DNA from: DASUPK01 sp036265435
GTDB lineage: Bacteria > Actinomycetota > Thermoleophilia > Solirubrobacterales > 70-9
DNA: 9,256 nt
Direction: 5' to 3'
Assembly (NCBI GenBank): GCA_036265435.1
Contig: DATAPB010000253.1
Location: 1-9,256 of the forward strand
Shown here: positions 1 to 5,865 of the stretch, piece by piece
How positions within the stretch are numbered: position 1 is the stretch's first letter
Layout: each line of letters starts with the position of its first letter
Notes under the pieces: generated by a model
What the model was told of the DNA's origin: nothing
The model's database searches: none
The model's input: only the letters and a program-made list of their open reading frames with translations
Position numbers and translations under genes: made by a program

Positions 1-138
1 TCGAGCGCCTCCAAGCGACAGCCCGTCCTCGACAGCTGGCCCGAGCGGGTGCGAGAGGAGATCGAGTTCGAGAACGGAGGGACCGAGAACGGGGAGCCCG
101 AGGAGGCCGGCGACGACAAGGGGCAGGACGCCGCATGA
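1..138 (+). CDS. C-terminal tail of an unidentified protein upstream of rmlB (partial, 5' end outside window)
   Basis: Frame 1 is open from the left edge to a TGA at 136-138, giving 45 residues. The first half (SSASKRQPVLDSWPERVREE) looks like the end of a folded domain. The rest is a hydrophilic acidic tail rich in Glu, Asp, Gly and Asn. The TGA shares bases with the rmlB ATG (ATGA at 135-138), so the two genes are almost certainly cotranscribed and translationally coupled. In that position a glycosyltransferase, a nucleotidyltransferase (RmlA) or another cell-surface polysaccharide enzyme would be expected, but this tail carries no motif that decides between them. I do not recognise the family. 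The reading frame is well supported by codon use and the overlap; function is unknown. Confidence 0.75.
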   Translation, partial: SSASKRQPVLDSWPERVREEIEFENGGTENGEPEEAGDDKGQDAA

Positions 139-1133
139 GGCTCCTCGTCGCCGGCGGCGCCGGCTTCATCGGCTCGAACTACGTGCGCCAGCACCTCGAC
201 TCCCATCCGGGCAACACGGTTCGCGTCCTCGACAAGCTCACGTACGCCGGACGGCGGGAGAACCTCGAGGGCATTCCGGAGGATCGCTGGGCGCTCGTGG
301 AGGCCGACATCGCCGATCGACAGGCGGTCACCGGCGCGATCGAGGGCTGCGACGCGGTCGTCAACTTCGCCGCCGAGTCCCACGTCGACCGCTCGATCGA
401 GGCCCCGGGCGAGTTCATCACGACCGACGTCTACGGGACCTACGTGCTGCTCGAGGCCGCCCGGGACGCCGGCGTTCGCCACCTCCAGGTGTCGACCGAC
501 GAGGTCTACGGCGACTTCGACATGGGCTCGGCGACAGAGGAGTCGCCGCTCAACCCCTCCTCTCCGTACTCTGCCTCCAAGGCGGGCGGCGACCTGCTGG
601 TCTCGGCCTTCGCCCGCACCTACGGCTCCGAGGCGCTGATCATCCGGGCGTCCAACAACTACGGGCCCCGGCAGCATCCGGAGAAGCTGATCCCCCTCTG
701 CGTCCTCAACGCCCTGGCCGGGGACCCATTGCCGGTGTACGGCGACGGGATGCAGATCCGCAACTGGCTCTTCGTGGAGGACTGCTGCGCCGCGGTCGAC
801 GCGGTCCTCGAGCGGGGAGTTGCAGGAGAGGTCTACAACGTGGGTGGGCCCGACGAGCTGCCCAACATCGAGGTGGTCAGGCGAATCCTCGCCCTCACCG
901 ATCGCGACGAGTCGCTGATCGAGTACATCACCGACAGGCCCGGGCACGACCGCCGCTACTCGCTGTCAGCGGCGCGGCTCGAGTCTCTGGGCTGGAAGGC
1001 GGCGCTCAACTTCGACGAGGGAATCGAGCGAACCGTGACCTGGTACCGCGAGAATGCCTGGTGGTGGGAGCCGATCCGATCCGGTGAGTACCGCGAGTAC
1101 TACGAGCGGCAGTACGGCAAGGCCCTGAAGTGA
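135..1133 (+). CDS. rmlB: dTDP-glucose 4,6-dehydratase
   Basis: RmlB converts dTDP-D-glucose to dTDP-4-keto-6-deoxy-D-glucose, the second step of cytoplasmic dTDP-L-rhamnose synthesis, using tightly bound NAD. The 332-residue protein is a full-length extended short-chain dehydrogenase. Visible motifs are the Rossmann glycine motif GGAGFIG (residues 7-13), the cofactor region DKLTYAG (33-39), NFAAESHVDRSI (78-89), the catalytic triplet Thr121-Asp122-Glu123 in STDEVYG, the YxxxK pair Tyr145/Lys149, the substrate-binding stretch SNNYGPRQHPEKLIP (173-187), and RPGHDRRY (268-275). The usual family form of the substrate stretch is SNNYGPYQFPEKLIP, so two positions differ mildly. ATG at 135 is preceded by GCAGGA with 6-base spacing and overlaps the stop of the upstream gene, which fixes the start. 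It is followed by rmlC with a GTGA overlap. The close relative is the RmlB-like dehydratase of other 6-deoxyhexose pathways (RffG/RfbB), which the sequence cannot separate. Confidence 0.96.
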   Translation: MRLLVAGGAGFIGSNYVRQHLDSHPGNTVRVLDKLTYAGRRENLEGIPEDRWALVEADIADRQAVTGAIEGCDAVVNFAAESHVDRSIEAPGEFITTDVYGTYVLLEAARDAGVRHLQVSTDEVYGDFDMGSATEESPLNPSSPYSASKAGGDLLVSAFARTYGSEALIIRASNNYGPRQHPEKLIPLCVLNALAGDPLPVYGDGMQIRNWLFVEDCCAAVDAVLERGVAGEVYNVGGPDELPNIEVVRRILALTDRDESLIEYITDRPGHDRRYSLSAARLESLGWKAALNFDEGIERTVTWYRENAWWWEPIRSGEYREYYERQYGKALK

Positions 1134-1687
1134 GCTTCCGGCGTCTCCCCACCGAGATCGACGGCGTGGTGCTGATCGAGCCGGACGTCCACGGCGACGA
1201 GCGTGGCTTCCTCGTCGAGACCTTCCGGGCCGAGGCGATGGCGGCGGTCGGCATCCAGGTGGACTTCGTCCAGGAGAACCACAGCCGATCGGCCGCCCGG
1301 GTACTGCGGGGGCTCCATCTGCAGCGCGGCCAGGCGAAGCTCGTACGCTGTGCCCGGGGCCGGATCTTCGACGTCGCGGTGGACCTGCGGCCGGACTCCC
1401 CGACGTACAGGCACTGGGAGGGCTACGAGCTCGACGACATCGAGCATCGCCAACTCTTCATCCCGGACGGGTTCGGGCATGGCTTCTGCGTGCTCTCCGA
1501 CGAGGCCGACGTCATCTACCGGCTCTCGAGCTACTACGACCCCGACCTCGAGAGCGGCATCGCCTGGGACGACCCCGAGGTCGCGGTCCACTGGCCGATC
1601 GCGGACCCGCTCCTCTCCGATCGAGACCGGAACGCTCCCTCTCTGGCGGACTTCGCGGCTTCGGGTTCGGGCCTGGGGTCCGGTTAG
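1130..1687 (+). CDS. rmlC: dTDP-4-dehydrorhamnose 3,5-epimerase
   Basis: RmlC epimerises C3 and C5 of dTDP-4-keto-6-deoxyglucose to give dTDP-4-keto-L-rhamnose, the product RmlD then reduces. The 185-residue length fits the family. The cupin fold shows the expected catalytic elements: RGLH with His63 as base, DVAVDLR (81-87), FGHGF with His117, Tyr130 at the position of the catalytic tyrosine (Tyr132 in the Mycobacterium tuberculosis enzyme), GIAWDDPE (143-150) and SDRD with Asp166 as partner of the catalytic His. The family usually has RGLHYQ or RGLHFQ; here it is RGLHLQ. The start is a GTG at 1130, sharing bases with the rmlB TGA (GTGA) and preceded by CAAGG with 7-base spacing. The C-terminus ends in a short Gly/Ser stretch. 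A paralogous 3- or 5-monoepimerase of an antibiotic deoxysugar pathway is possible, but the direct rmlB neighbour favours rhamnose. Confidence 0.94.
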   Translation: MSFRRLPTEIDGVVLIEPDVHGDERGFLVETFRAEAMAAVGIQVDFVQENHSRSAARVLRGLHLQRGQAKLVRCARGRIFDVAVDLRPDSPTYRHWEGYELDDIEHRQLFIPDGFGHGFCVLSDEADVIYRLSSYYDPDLESGIAWDDPEVAVHWPIADPLLSDRDRNAPSLADFAASGSGLGSG

Positions 1688-1701
1688 GGCAATCCCCAAT
1701 G

Positions 1702-1729
1702 GACGATGCCAGCCTCGGCTGGCATCGTC
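1702..1729 (+). terminator. Perfect 12-bp-stem hairpin after rmlC, probable transcription terminator
   Basis: GACGATGCCAGC (1702-1713), loop CTCG, then GCTGGCATCGTC (1718-1729) form an uninterrupted 12-bp stem starting 14 bases after the rmlC stop. No T-run follows directly; the only nearby one is TTTT at 1742-1745. This matches the U-tract-free stem-loop terminators proposed for high-GC actinobacteria rather than a classic intrinsic terminator. Its place at the end of the plus-strand operon supports the role, but mRNA stabilisation or attenuation of read-through into the downstream gene are alternatives. Confidence 0.6.
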
Positions 1730-1754
1730 ACGACCGATGAGTTTTCGCGCTGTG

Positions 1755-1790
1755 TCACGTCTAAGAGTCGCATCACGTCTAAGTGACGGA
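1755..1790. repeat. Two-copy 18-bp tandem repeat in the rmlC-mmpL spacer, possible operator
   Basis: TCACGTCTAAGAGTCGCA (1755-1772) is followed without a gap by TCACGTCTAAGTGACGGA (1773-1790). The two units agree at 15 of 18 positions and share an exact 11-base core, TCACGTCTAAG. The second unit contains an inverted repeat, TCAC-N6-GTGA (1773-1786), that the first lacks. GTCAC at 1754-1758 and GTGAC at 1783-1787 also bracket the pair. The unit lies about 125 bases upstream of the next start codon and could be a regulator binding site or a remnant of a mobile-element end; neither is proven. Confidence 0.5.
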
Positions 1791-1875
1791 ACTCGCAGAA
1801 ACGAGACAACGAATTGAGCATGTTTCGAGAACACGCGTCCAGATCGGATTGCTACAACGCACCGTCGAATCGACC

Positions 1876-1893
1876 GAGCTCTGCATGGAGCTC
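1876..1893 (+). promoter_or_regulatory. Small inverted repeat just upstream of the mmpL ribosome binding site
   Basis: GAGCTC occurs twice, separated by TGCATG (1876-1893), so the transcript can fold a 6-bp stem with a 6-base loop ending one base before the Shine-Dalgarno. Such a stem could affect ribosome access, or a protein could bind the DNA form. The element is short enough to be chance. Confidence 0.25.
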
Positions 1894-1894
1894 T

Positions 1895-1906
1895 AAAGGA
1901 AGGGGG
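1895..1906 (+). promoter_or_regulatory. Strong purine-rich ribosome binding site of the MMPL gene
   Basis: AAAGGAAGGGGG at 1895-1906 ends 8 bases before the ATG at 1915. It contains AGGA and GGGGG complementary to the 16S 3' end, allowing U-G pairing. It is the most pronounced such site in the window and fixes the start of the transporter gene. I could not pick a convincing -35/-10 pair upstream of it. Confidence 0.75.
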
Positions 1907-1914
1907 AACGCTGG

Positions 1915-4074
1915 ATGACCCGTCACCTCGCCCGACTAGCTGAAATCTCCTATCGCCGCCGCGGCAGAGTCGTGCTGCTGTGGATCGTCGCCATGATCGC
2001 GATCATCGGGGTCGGCTCGGCCCTGAAGGGAGACTTCAACGCGAACTACGACACGCCGGGCTCGGAGTCCAAGGCCGCCGGCGACATCACCAAGCAGCGC
2101 TTCGATGGCTACTCCGCCCAGGAGGTCTTCGTAGTCGCCAAGGATCCGAACGGGTTCGCCAACCCGAGCGAGGCCCAGCAGCGACTCGCACCGTTCTTCA
2201 CGCAGGCCCAGAAGGTCGAGAACATCGCCAATCACACCACGGTCCGCCTCTCCCCCAACCGGCAGATCGCCTCGACCACCCTCCCGATGACCGTTCCCGG
2301 CTGGGAGATGACCAAGGGCCAGGGCAAGCAGCTGATCAATGCCGCCAACGACAACGCCGGCAATGGGCTCGAGATCAAGCTCGGCGGCGACCCGATCTAC
2401 GCCGCTCAGTCGCAGTCCAGCCCCGAGGGCTTCGGCTTCCTCGGCGCGGCGGTCGTCCTGTTGATCGCCTTCGGGTCAATCGTCGCGGCCGGGCTCCCGC
2501 TCGGCATCGCGCTCGTCGGCCTTGGGATCTCGTCGGCGGGCCTGATTCCGCTGTTGGCGAACGTGATCGACGTGCCCGATTGGACCACCGCAGTCTCCGG
2601 CCTGATCGGGATCGGCGTCGGCATCGACTACGCCCTGCTCGTGCTGACCCGCTTCCGATCGGCGATGCGAGATGGCAAGGATCGGCACGACGCGGTGGTC
2701 GAGGCCGTCACCACGGCCGGTCGCAGTGTGCTGATCGCCGGCTGCACGGTCGTGATCGCTGTGCTCGGGCTCATCCTGACCGGGCTCAGCTACATGTACG
2801 GCGTCGCCATCGCGACATCCCTCGCAGTGCTCGTCGTGATGGTCGCCTCGATCACGCTGCTCCCCGCGTTCCTCTCCTATCTGGGGCCGCGGGTGGACAA
2901 GCTCCGGATCCCGTTCCTCGGGCGCGCTCTGCGACCCGACCGGCAGCCGACGGGCGAATCCCCCGCTGCCCGCTGGAGCCACGCGGTGCAGCGACGGCCG
3001 TGGCCCGCGGCGATCATCGCGCTCGCGATTCTCCTCGCACTGGCCGCGCCCGCGCTCGGCATGCGGCTCGGCTTTCCCGACGCGGGCAATGACCCGCCCG
3101 ACACGATGACGCGTCAGGCCTACGACCTGAACACCGAGGGCTTCGGACCAGGCAGCAACGGGCCGATCCAGGTGGTGGCGGAGCTCAACGGCCCCGGAGA
3201 CAAGGCCGCGACCAGCAGTCTGGCGAGCACGCTGCGGAGCGTGCCGGGGGTCAAGTTCGTGACCCCGCCTCGCTTCAACCAGGCGCAGGACGCCGCGCTG
3301 ATCACGGTGATCCCGACGACCTCGCCGCAGGACAAGGCAACCCAGGACCTCGTCAATCACCTGCGAAACGACGTGGTCCCGGCGCAAATCGAGAACACCG
3401 GGGTCACCGTCGACATCGGCGGTGTGACGGCGGCGCTCGAGGATCAGAGCAACTACATGAAGGACCGCATGCCCCTCTTCATCGCCGGGGTCGTGGGGCT
3501 TTCCTTCCTGCTCCTCCTGGTCGCGTTCCACTCGCCGCTGATCTCACTCAAGGCGGCCGTGATGAACCTGCTCTCGGTGAGCGCCGCCTACGGCGTGATG
3601 ACGCTGGCGGCGAATGGAGGCGGGCTCAGCAACCTGATCGGGATCGACCACGAGGTGCCGATCGCCCCATTCATGCCCGTGATGATGTTCGCGATCCTGT
3701 TCGGACTCTCGATGGACTACGAGGTCTTCCTGATCTCGCGGATCCGCGAGGAGTACCTGAAGGATGGGGATACCAGGCGTGCGGTGGCGGACGGCTTGGC
3801 CAAGACCGCGCGGGTGATCACCGCCGCCGCAGCGATCATGGTCGTGGTCTTCCTCTCCTTCGTCACCTCGCAGGAGGTCTTCCTGAAGCTGTTCGGAATC
3901 GGCCTGGCGTCGGCGATCTTCCTCGATGCCACCCTGGTCCGGATGGTCCTCGTGCCGGCGGTGATGTCGCTGCTCGGCAAGTGGAACTGGTGGATTCCGA
4001 GCTGGCTGGAGCGCACGCTGCCCCAGCTCGATGTCGAGCCAGTCGCGCCGGCCGGCGCGCAGGGCCGCTCCTAG
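1915..4074 (+). CDS. MMPL-family RND transporter
   Basis: This is a 719-residue inner-membrane exporter of the MmpL branch of the RND superfamily, driven by the proton gradient. It has the usual duplicated layout. TM1 (about 18-36) is followed by an extracytoplasmic domain (about 40-170), then a hydrophobic block (about 173-323) of five helices, a cytoplasmic loop, TM7 (about 364-384), a second outer domain (about 385-518) and a final block (about 519-688). The paired Asp-Tyr residues used for proton relay in MmpL3 are present in both halves: Asp238-Tyr239 in GIGVGIDYALL and Asp601-Tyr602 in GLSMDYEVFL. Members move lipids, glycolipids, siderophores or drugs; the substrate here cannot be read. 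Length is typical of stand-alone actinobacterial members, and it lacks the long C-terminal tail of MmpL3. It appears monocistronic: a hairpin and 227 bases separate it from rmlC, and a convergent operon begins 4 bases past its stop. No adjacent TetR-type regulator is seen. Confidence 0.93.
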   Translation: MTRHLARLAEISYRRRGRVVLLWIVAMIAIIGVGSALKGDFNANYDTPGSESKAAGDITKQRFDGYSAQEVFVVAKDPNGFANPSEAQQRLAPFFTQAQKVENIANHTTVRLSPNRQIASTTLPMTVPGWEMTKGQGKQLINAANDNAGNGLEIKLGGDPIYAAQSQSSPEGFGFLGAAVVLLIAFGSIVAAGLPLGIALVGLGISSAGLIPLLANVIDVPDWTTAVSGLIGIGVGIDYALLVLTRFRSAMRDGKDRHDAVVEAVTTAGRSVLIAGCTVVIAVLGLILTGLSYMYGVAIATSLAVLVVMVASITLLPAFLSYLGPRVDKLRIPFLGRALRPDRQPTGESPAARWSHAVQRRPWPAAIIALAILLALAAPALGMRLGFPDAGNDPPDTMTRQAYDLNTEGFGPGSNGPIQVVAELNGPGDKAATSSLASTLRSVPGVKFVTPPRFNQAQDAALITVIPTTSPQDKATQDLVNHLRNDVVPAQIENTGVTVDIGGVTAALEDQSNYMKDRMPLFIAGVVGLSFLLLLVAFHSPLISLKAAVMNLLSVSAAYGVMTLAANGGGLSNLIGIDHEVPIAPFMPVMMFAILFGLSMDYEVFLISRIREEYLKDGDTRRAVADGLAKTARVITAAAAIMVVVFLSFVTSQEVFLKLFGIGLASAIFLDATLVRMVLVPAVMSLLGKWNWWIPSWLERTLPQLDVEPVAPAGAQGRS
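4044..4059. terminator. 16-bp GC palindrome at the end of the MMPL gene, possible bidirectional terminator
   Basis: CGCGCCGGCCGGCGCG is a perfect 16-base palindrome ending 15 bases before the end of the MMPL gene and 19 bases before the end of the convergent permease gene. It can fold as a 6-bp GC stem with a 4-base loop on either strand. There is no T-run on either side. With only 4 bases between the stop codons, any terminator here must lie in coding sequence. A second inverted repeat, GCTCGA-TG-TCGAGC, sits at 4026-4039. This is weak evidence: an Ala/Gly/Pro-rich GC-rich tail makes such palindromes easily. Confidence 0.25.
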
Positions 4075-4078
4075 TGCG

Positions 4079-4894
4079 TTAGCTCTCGGCCACGTCGCGG
4101 CGGAGGAACACCAACCCCGCCGCGACGAGGGCCGGGACCGCGTAGAGCCCGCAGACCCATAGCGACCGAAGAATCGGATCCCAGTCGGCAGGGGTCCTGA
4201 GCAGGCCCTGCCATGAGCTGAACTGCGTGCTGAGCAGGTAGGGATGGAGCCCACTGAGGCCGGGGACGATGTCGAGCAGCTGCATGAGCAGCGAGAACAT
4301 CAGGGTGCCGACTATTGCGGCGCCGCTGTTGCAGAACACCGCCGAGAAGAGCAGCCCGATGGAGGCGATGGCCAGAATCGGCAGCAGGTAGACGAGCAGG
4401 CTTGCGCCGACCAGGAGCAGGCCGCGGGGGGCTGACACGACGGTGCCCGAGAGGGTGGTGACCGGGTTGAAGCCGGAGGCGAGGATGCCGGCCCCCGTCG
4501 CGACGATGCCGGCAATCGCGATCGCGATCACCGCGTAGGTGACGGTGGCCAGCAGCTTGCCGGCGAAGACCTGCTGCCGCTCCACAGAGCGGGTCAGGAT
4601 CATCTTCAGGGTGGCGTTGCGGTCCTCCGAGGAGATGATGTCGCCGGCGACGAGTGCCGTGATCAGGGGGAAGAGCCAGATCGAGCCGAAGAGCAGCATC
4701 ACCAGCGGAATGGCAAGCCCGGTCTCCTGGACGTAGCGGCCGAAGGCCACGTCCTCCGGATGCCCGCCGCCGGTCACCAGCGCGACCACGAAAATGATCG
4801 GCACGGCCGCGGCCGCCCCGAAACCGAGATAGGTGCGCTTCTGGGCAAGGAGCTTCCGGAGCTCCCAGCGGTAGACGGTGAAGACCCCCGGCAT
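4079..4894 (-). CDS. ABC-2 type transporter permease
   Basis: The 271-residue integral membrane protein is the channel half of an exporter whose ATPase is the gene directly upstream. Six hydrophobic segments are visible at about 24-41, 61-84, 116-139, 158-182, 186-208 and 245-264. After the second comes a conserved cytoplasmic coupling stretch (84-114, GDIISSEDRNATLKMILTRS then VERQQVFAGKL) that in ABC-2 permeases of the BcrB/NatB type follows the pattern E...GTLK.LL..P..R......K. The N-terminus is the usual short cytoplasmic arm (YRWELRKLLAQKRTY). The ATG at 4894 overlaps the ATPase stop by one base (TGATG), so translation is coupled; no strong ribosome binding site is seen. It ends 4 bases from the stop of the convergent MMPL gene. 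Substrate unknown; bacitracin, lantibiotic, sodium and lipid exporters share this architecture. Confidence 0.9.
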   Translation of the reverse strand: MPGVFTVYRWELRKLLAQKRTYLGFGAAAAVPIIFVVALVTGGGHPEDVAFGRYVQETGLAIPLVMLLFGSIWLFPLITALVAGDIISSEDRNATLKMILTRSVERQQVFAGKLLATVTYAVIAIAIAGIVATGAGILASGFNPVTTLSGTVVSAPRGLLLVGASLLVYLLPILAIASIGLLFSAVFCNSGAAIVGTLMFSLLMQLLDIVPGLSGLHPYLLSTQFSSWQGLLRTPADWDPILRSLWVCGLYAVPALVAAGLVFLRRDVAES

Positions 4895-5862
4895 CAGGCC
4901 GCCGCCTTCGTCTTGCGCTCGGCGCCGGCTGTCGCCTCGGGCGCTCCAGAGCCGTCCTCGGTGAACTGGAAGAAGAGGTCCTCGAGGGTGGCCTGGCGCG
5001 GGCTGAGCTCCAAGATCGGTGCTCCGGACTCCGCCAGGGCGAGGGAGAGCGCCGCGACGGCTTGCTCGTCCGGGGCCTTGAAGATCAACCCGTCTGCCCG
5101 TCCATGCGCAATCTCCTCGATGCCCGGCTGCGCCTCGGCCACCCGGCGTGCGAGCGCGTCGTCGGTGGTTCGCAGCCGGTAGCTGATCCCGGCGCGGCTG
5201 CGCAGCTCACTGAGCGAACCCTCGTAAGCCACTCGCCCGCGACGGATGATCGCGACCCGGTTGCAGAGCTCCTCGACCTCCGTCATCAGGTGGCTCGAGA
5301 GCAGGACCGTGATGCCCTGCCCGCCGAGATCGCGGATCAGCTCCCGCATGTCCCGCATCCCCGCGGGATCAAGGCCCGTCGCGGGCTCGTCGAGCAGGAG
5401 GAGACGGGGGTTGCGAAGCAGCGCCGAGGCGATGCCGAGCCTCTGCTTCATGCCGTGCGAGTAGCCCTTGACCTTGTCGCCCGCGCGTTCGCGGAGCTGC
5501 ACCGTCTCGAGCGCCTCGTCGATCCGGCTCGCCGCACCGCCGCCGTCGAGGGAGGCAAGGAGCTCGAGGTTGGTGCGTCCGCTGAGGTATGGATAGAAGG
5601 TCGGCGCCTCCACGAATCCGGCCACGCCCGCGAGCGCCCGGACGCTGACCTGCGGGTCGCGGCCGAAGAGCCTGACCGAGCCTTCGGTCGGCCGGATGAG
5701 ACCCAGCATCATTCGCAGCGAGGTCGTCTTCCCCGCCCCGTTCGGCCCGAGGTACCCGAAGACGTCCCCCTGGTTGACCGTCAGGTCGACGTCATCGACG
5801 GCGACGATCCGTCCGTAACGCTTGACCAGCCCCCGAATCTCGATCGGCGGGGCGTCCCGCAT
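4894..5862 (-). CDS. ABC transporter ATP-binding protein, BcrA type
   Basis: The 322-residue cytoplasmic ATPase powers the permease encoded next. All nucleotide-binding motifs are intact: Walker A GPNGAGKTT (39-47), signature YSHGMKQRL (134-142), Walker B LLLLDEP with Asp158 and catalytic Glu159, D-loop GLDP (163-166) and switch His191 in SSH. At the Q-loop position the sequence is GFVEAPTFYPYLSG (82-95), with Glu85 where most ABC ATPases have Gln. This E-loop variant is known in LanF-type lantibiotic-immunity ATPases and is common in BcrA-like proteins. Residues 225-300 form the usual C-terminal accessory domain, ending in LEDLFFQFT; the last 20 residues are an Ala/Gly/Glu/Lys-rich tail. The ATG at 5862 lies 3 bases after the stop of the LolA-like gene and has only a weak AGGG upstream, so translation probably depends on the preceding gene. 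A bacitracin or lantibiotic resistance role is possible but not shown. Confidence 0.93.
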   Translation of the reverse strand: MRDAPPIEIRGLVKRYGRIVAVDDVDLTVNQGDVFGYLGPNGAGKTTSLRMMLGLIRPTEGSVRLFGRDPQVSVRALAGVAGFVEAPTFYPYLSGRTNLELLASLDGGGAASRIDEALETVQLRERAGDKVKGYSHGMKQRLGIASALLRNPRLLLLDEPATGLDPAGMRDMRELIRDLGGQGITVLLSSHLMTEVEELCNRVAIIRRGRVAYEGSLSELRSRAGISYRLRTTDDALARRVAEAQPGIEEIAHGRADGLIFKAPDEQAVAALSLALAESGAPILELSPRQATLEDLFFQFTEDGSGAPEATAGAERKTKAAA

Positions 5863-5865
5863 CGA

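Noticed and set aside
1730..1800. End of an insertion sequence or attachment site suggested by the TCACGTCTAAG repeat
   Set aside because: No transposase or integrase fragment, no second terminal repeat and no target duplication are visible in the window, so only a repeat is annotated.
1737..1817. 26-codon reading frame (MSFRAVSRLRVASRLSDGTR...) in the rmlC-mmpL spacer
   Set aside because: Its internal SRLR/SRLS repetition is simply the 18-bp DNA repeat read in frame. No Shine-Dalgarno precedes it; CACGACCG lies directly upstream.
1814..1858. Sigma-70 promoter for the MMPL gene using TTGAGC (1814-1819) and TACAAC (1853-1858)
   Set aside because: The two elements are 33 bases apart, about twice the normal spacing, and no better pair was found.
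2476..3531. 351-codon minus-strand frame inside the MMPL gene
   Set aside because: Composition is His/Arg/Asp-rich and without domains, while the plus strand is a complete MMPL transporter. It is a GC-bias shadow.
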